From: Methylobacterium sp. J-078
GTDB lineage: Bacteria > Pseudomonadota > Alphaproteobacteria > Rhizobiales > Beijerinckiaceae
Assembly (NCBI RefSeq): GCF_022829285.1
Contig: NZ_JAKSYI010000120.1
Location: 186,001-250,000, forward strand
Reading direction: 5' to 3'
DNA: 64,000 bases
The position numbers and the translations under genes were made by a program. This document shows positions 61,499 through 64,000 of the stretch, piece by piece; positions within the stretch are counted from its first letter, which is position 1, and each line of letters begins with the position of its first letter. Below the pieces are notes generated by a model. The model was not told the origin of the DNA, did not search any database, and worked only from the letters and a program-made list of their open reading frames with translations.

Positions 61499-63502
61499 AT
61501 GCCGAAGCTTCATCACGCAGCGAGCGTGCTCGACGGCGCGGATCGCGGTCTCGGCAAGCAAATTCGCCGGGATCAGCTGGAAGCCGTTCGATCCAGCGTC
61601 CTGAACGCAATCCCCATCAATATGCTTCTCGGCCTCACGGCGACCCTGGTCGCTGTCCATACCGGTATGGGCATGCTCGGGGCGACCTGGTTCGCGGCCT
61701 CGACGAGCGTCAACTTCCTTCGCATCGCCCTTTGCCGCGCCCCCTGCCTCGGGCTGTCCCTGTCCGAGGGGATGCCACCGGAGATGGCGCAGGCGGCGGA
61801 ACGGTCGATCGACGAGCACCTGCGTCTCGCCTGCATCATCGCCTTCCTGTCCGGCTTGGTCTGGGCCTGCCTGCCCGTCCTCTGCGACGGCTATCGCTCG
61901 ACCCATGCGATGTTCTACCTGACGGTGACCTGTGGCATCACCGCGGGGGCGGTGACGCATGGGATCGCCTACGCCCGTATCCCAACCTGCTTCATCGTGC
62001 CCCCGCTGTTGTCCGTGGCGGGCTGCCTCGTCGCTCAGGGCGAGTTCGAGAGCCTGTGCCTGGCTGCGACGGTCCTGCTTTACCTATTCGCCCTCGTTCG
62101 AAGTGCGGCGAAGACGGAGCGCAGTTTTCGCGAATCGAGCGGACTGAAGCACGAGGCCCGCGCCCTGGCCCTGGCGAGCGAGCGGGCCCATGCCGGCGCC
62201 CAGGAACTGGCCGACCAGATGAGCCACCGGGCCATGCACGATGGTCTCACGGGATTGCTCAACCGAGCCGGCTTCGAACGGAAGGCGGAGGCGATCGTCG
62301 GCGGCGACACCGAATGCTGCCTGCTGCTCCTGGACCTCGATGGATTCAAGTCGGTCAACGACCTCTACGGACACAAGCGCGGCGACGGGGTCTTGATCGA
62401 GGTGGCGCGGCGCATCGAGGATGTGCTGCCCCCAAACTGCCTGACGGCGCGTTTCGGCGGGGACGAATTCGCGATTCTCTATCCCCTGACGGGCGGAGCG
62501 GTCGCGCCCGCGGATCTGGCCCATCGCCTGATCCAGGCCGTGGCGGATCGCTTCGAGACGTTCGATGCCGGACGGCTCGGCCTGAGCATCGGCGTCTGCT
62601 CCCTGACGAGCACCACCCTGACCCAGATGCTGAGCTGCGCCGACGAGGCCCTCTACGTCGCCAAGGCGTCCGGTCGCAACCGCTACCACACCTTCGACGA
62701 GGCGCTGCGCGCGCGCGCCACGATCCGCCGCGACAGCAAGCGCGACCTGCCCCAGGCTCTCACGGACGGGAACCTGGAGGTGTGGTTCCAGCCGATCTAC
62801 CGGCGGAGCGACCAGCGGGTCGCGTGCTTCGAGGCACTCCTGCGCTGGCGCCACCCCGCCCACGGCTGGATCGCGCCGCCCGAGATCCTGACGGCCGCTG
62901 CGCTGTCGGGCCTGACGGAATCCCTGTTGCGCTTCATCCTCGAACGGGCCTGCGACCTGATGGTCGCCCTGGCCCGGGAGGGCCGGGACGACGTGAGCGT
63001 GGCGCTGAACGTGTCGCCGCGCGAAATGGCGCAGATCCCGGTCGACGAGATCGTCCTCCAGCGCCTCCAGGCTCTCGGCCTTCCACCGCCTCGGCTCGAG
63101 ATCGAGATCACCGAGGAGACGGCCCTCGACATCAAGGCCGTCCAGAGCAAGCTCGCCGCACTCACGGAAGCGGGCATCCGCATCGCCCTCGACGATTTCG
63201 GGACCGGCTACTCCTCGCTCGCGTCCCTGCGCCGCCTGGGGACACGGCGCGTCAAGATCGACCGCAGCCTGGTGACGGGCCTGAGCGAATCCGAGGATCA
63301 GCGCGGCATGATCCAGGCCGTCCTCAGCCTGGGCCGCGCCCTCGACCTCGAGGTGGTCGCAGAGGGCATCGAGAGCGAGGCCGACCTGCGGACCCTCACG
63401 GAGATGGGATGCCCGTTCCTGCAGGGCTATCACCTCGGCCGGCCGATGCCGGCGGCGGCGGCGCTGAATCTCCAGCCCAGGCTCGTTCTCGACGCGGCCT
63501 GA
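61499..63502 (+). CDS. Membrane-bound GGDEF-EAL cyclic-di-GMP enzyme
   Basis: Protein of 667 residues: about six N-terminal membrane helices (up to 200), a coiled coil, a GGDEF domain with intact GGDEF at 320-324, and an EAL domain with EAL at 445-447. The EAL active site is complete (NVSPREM, EITEE, DDFGTGYSS, VKIDRSL, AEGIES, QGYHLGRP). The inhibitory RxxD site before GGDEF is absent. It could act as cyclase, phosphodiesterase or both; the full EAL set suggests hydrolysis. The ATG at 61499 has AAAGG eight bases upstream; earlier GTG and ATG codons are alternatives. Confidence 0.92.
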   Translation: MPKLHHAASVLDGADRGLGKQIRRDQLEAVRSSVLNAIPINMLLGLTATLVAVHTGMGMLGATWFAASTSVNFLRIALCRAPCLGLSLSEGMPPEMAQAAERSIDEHLRLACIIAFLSGLVWACLPVLCDGYRSTHAMFYLTVTCGITAGAVTHGIAYARIPTCFIVPPLLSVAGCLVAQGEFESLCLAATVLLYLFALVRSAAKTERSFRESSGLKHEARALALASERAHAGAQELADQMSHRAMHDGLTGLLNRAGFERKAEAIVGGDTECCLLLLDLDGFKSVNDLYGHKRGDGVLIEVARRIEDVLPPNCLTARFGGDEFAILYPLTGGAVAPADLAHRLIQAVADRFETFDAGRLGLSIGVCSLTSTTLTQMLSCADEALYVAKASGRNRYHTFDEALRARATIRRDSKRDLPQALTDGNLEVWFQPIYRRSDQRVACFEALLRWRHPAHGWIAPPEILTAAALSGLTESLLRFILERACDLMVALAREGRDDVSVALNVSPREMAQIPVDEIVLQRLQALGLPPPRLEIEITEETALDIKAVQSKLAALTEAGIRIALDDFGTGYSSLASLRRLGTRRVKIDRSLVTGLSESEDQRGMIQAVLSLGRALDLEVVAEGIESEADLRTLTEMGCPFLQGYHLGRPMPAAAALNLQPRLVLDAA

Positions 63503-63612
63503 TGCGAAGACGGTGGTGGGGCCAACCGACGCAAAGGCTCGTTACGTCGCTCCATGCCGAACGAGCCACCGCATTCGATCGAAACCATGCCTCCGATCGT
63601 GCTCCGCATTCT

Positions 63613-63731
63613 TGGCATACCAGAACTGCAAAGCTGTGGCTGGCGTCGCCCGGACGCTGGCGTAGAACCGAACTACGCTTTCCTCCCAAAGCGATCCTTG
63701 TCCCGCCCGGCTTCGGCCGCGGCGGGTTTTT
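63613..63731 (+). ncRNA. Candidate sRNA unit 1 with CCUCCC loop
   Basis: Downstream of TGGCATACCA (63613-63622) are a GCGTAG/CTACGC stem and a perfect 6-bp hairpin CGCTTT-CCTCCC-AAAGCG (63676-63693) with an anti-ribosome-binding-site loop. A terminator hairpin with a TTCG tetraloop and five T follows (63702-63731). There is no gene in the region. The layout matches alphaproteobacterial sRNAs with CCUCC loops. Promoter and 5' end are unknown. Confidence 0.45.
63702..63731 (+). terminator. Intrinsic terminator, copy 1
   Basis: CCCGCC-CGGC-TTCG-GCCG-c-GGCGGG followed by TTTTT. Confidence 0.85.
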
Positions 63732-63783
63732 GTTTCGATCCGGCCGACCTGTCGCTCGGGAGGGGTATCGGGGCTTTCAATCC

Positions 63784-63873
63784 TGGCATACCACGTGAAA
63801 GAATACGTTCGTTCCTTCCCAGGAACAGTGACGCACACCTTCACCCGCCCGGCTTCGGCCGAGGCGGGTTTTT
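63784..63873 (+). ncRNA. Candidate sRNA unit 2
   Basis: A second unit beginning with the same TGGCATACCA (63784-63793), then a 5-bp hairpin GTTCC-TTCCCA-GGAAC (63811-63826) with a C-rich loop, and a terminator almost identical to copy 1 (63844-63873). No gene lies between the two terminators. From the end of this unit to the window edge (63874-64000) I see nothing. Confidence 0.4.
63844..63873 (+). terminator. Intrinsic terminator, copy 2
   Basis: CCCGCC-CGGC-TTCG-GCCG-a-GGCGGG followed by TTTTT; it differs from copy 1 by one base in the stem region. Confidence 0.85.
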
Positions 63874-64000
63874 CGTAGCTGCTGTCGGTCCAGCGTTCGG
63901 CCGAACGCCGCCGGCCTTTCGGGCCGATGGGATCGCGCTCAGGCCGGGAGCATCGCTCGCCGGCTCAAAGGGTTCGTTACAGGCGTGCCGTCTCGCGGCG

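Noticed and set aside
63613..63622. TGGCATACCA as a sigma-54 promoter
   Set aside because: The GG to GC spacing downstream does not fit the fixed 10-base spacing of sigma-54 promoters.
63542..63844. Minus-strand frame of 100 codons at the right end
   Set aside because: It runs through the terminator hairpin of unit 1 and has no domain, so an RNA interpretation fits better.

Overview
The window comes from a GC-rich (roughly 70 %) alphaproteobacterium. Several features point to the Methylobacterium/Methylorubrum group: a PhyR response regulator with its phospho-acceptor at Asp190 and an adjacent divergent nepR, promoters of the sigma-EcfG type (GGAAC-N16/17-CGTT), a two-domain Sua5, a DmdC-type acyl-CoA dehydrogenase and an oxalate/formate-type MFS carrier. 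No methylotrophy gene lies in the window, so the genus is an inference. Most of it reads as ordinary chromosome with short operons. One stretch beside tRNA-Lys looks acquired.

Layout: 1-6.6 kb has the uvrA start (cut by the window edge), a nitrate-sensing-type chemoreceptor, an exported protein, a SNF2-type helicase, a holin-superfamily membrane protein and a TerB-like protein. 6.6-10.6 kb is the EF-P modification cluster (epmB, epmA, divergent efp) and a DUF1624 membrane protein. 10.8-16.7 kb has a double cold-shock protein, a DUF192 protein, two hydrolases, a single-domain response regulator, a small NepR-like protein and a GST. 16.7-19.5 kb is the general-stress core (DUF1328, nepR, phyR, an sRNA candidate, a small exported protein and a KGG protein). 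19.7-28.5 kb has an L,D-transpeptidase, ppdK, a cell-wall hydrolase, an acrylyl-CoA-reductase-like enzyme and a GreA-like protein. 28.7-35.2 kb has sua5, a four-gene acyl-CoA/SDR operon and corA. 35.4-43.1 kb has an SRAP protease, adenine deaminase, small membrane proteins, ctaA and hemolysin III. 43.1-52.8 kb has a GH25 lysozyme, a LuxR/LuxI pair, tRNA-Leu, fliN, lipB, a CDF transporter, queA and tgt. 52.9-55.4 kb is tRNA-Lys followed by a tail-spike-like gene and remnants. 55.5-60.4 kb has a ModE-like regulator, an IHF-like protein, a LysR regulator and a frameshifted MFS carrier. 60.7-63.9 kb has two PilZ-like proteins, a GGDEF-EAL protein and two tandem sRNA-like units.

The main result concerns the general stress response. 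Seven exact sigma-EcfG promoters lie in non-coding DNA: in front of nepR and phyR (back to back), a DUF1328 membrane protein, two exported proteins, and two short units that end in strong intrinsic terminators and contain no convincing gene. Those two units are candidate stress-induced small RNAs carrying C-rich CCUCCC motifs. One sits directly behind phyR and folds like the sigma-T-dependent sRNA GsrN of Caulobacter. A second, divergent NepR-like protein lies 3 kb upstream behind a single-domain receiver. Two more units with CCUCC-type or C-rich loops and near-identical terminators sit at the right end. These RNA units, the NepR paralogue, a CTG-started gene, a split MFS carrier and the tRNA-Lys island are the points most worth checking.
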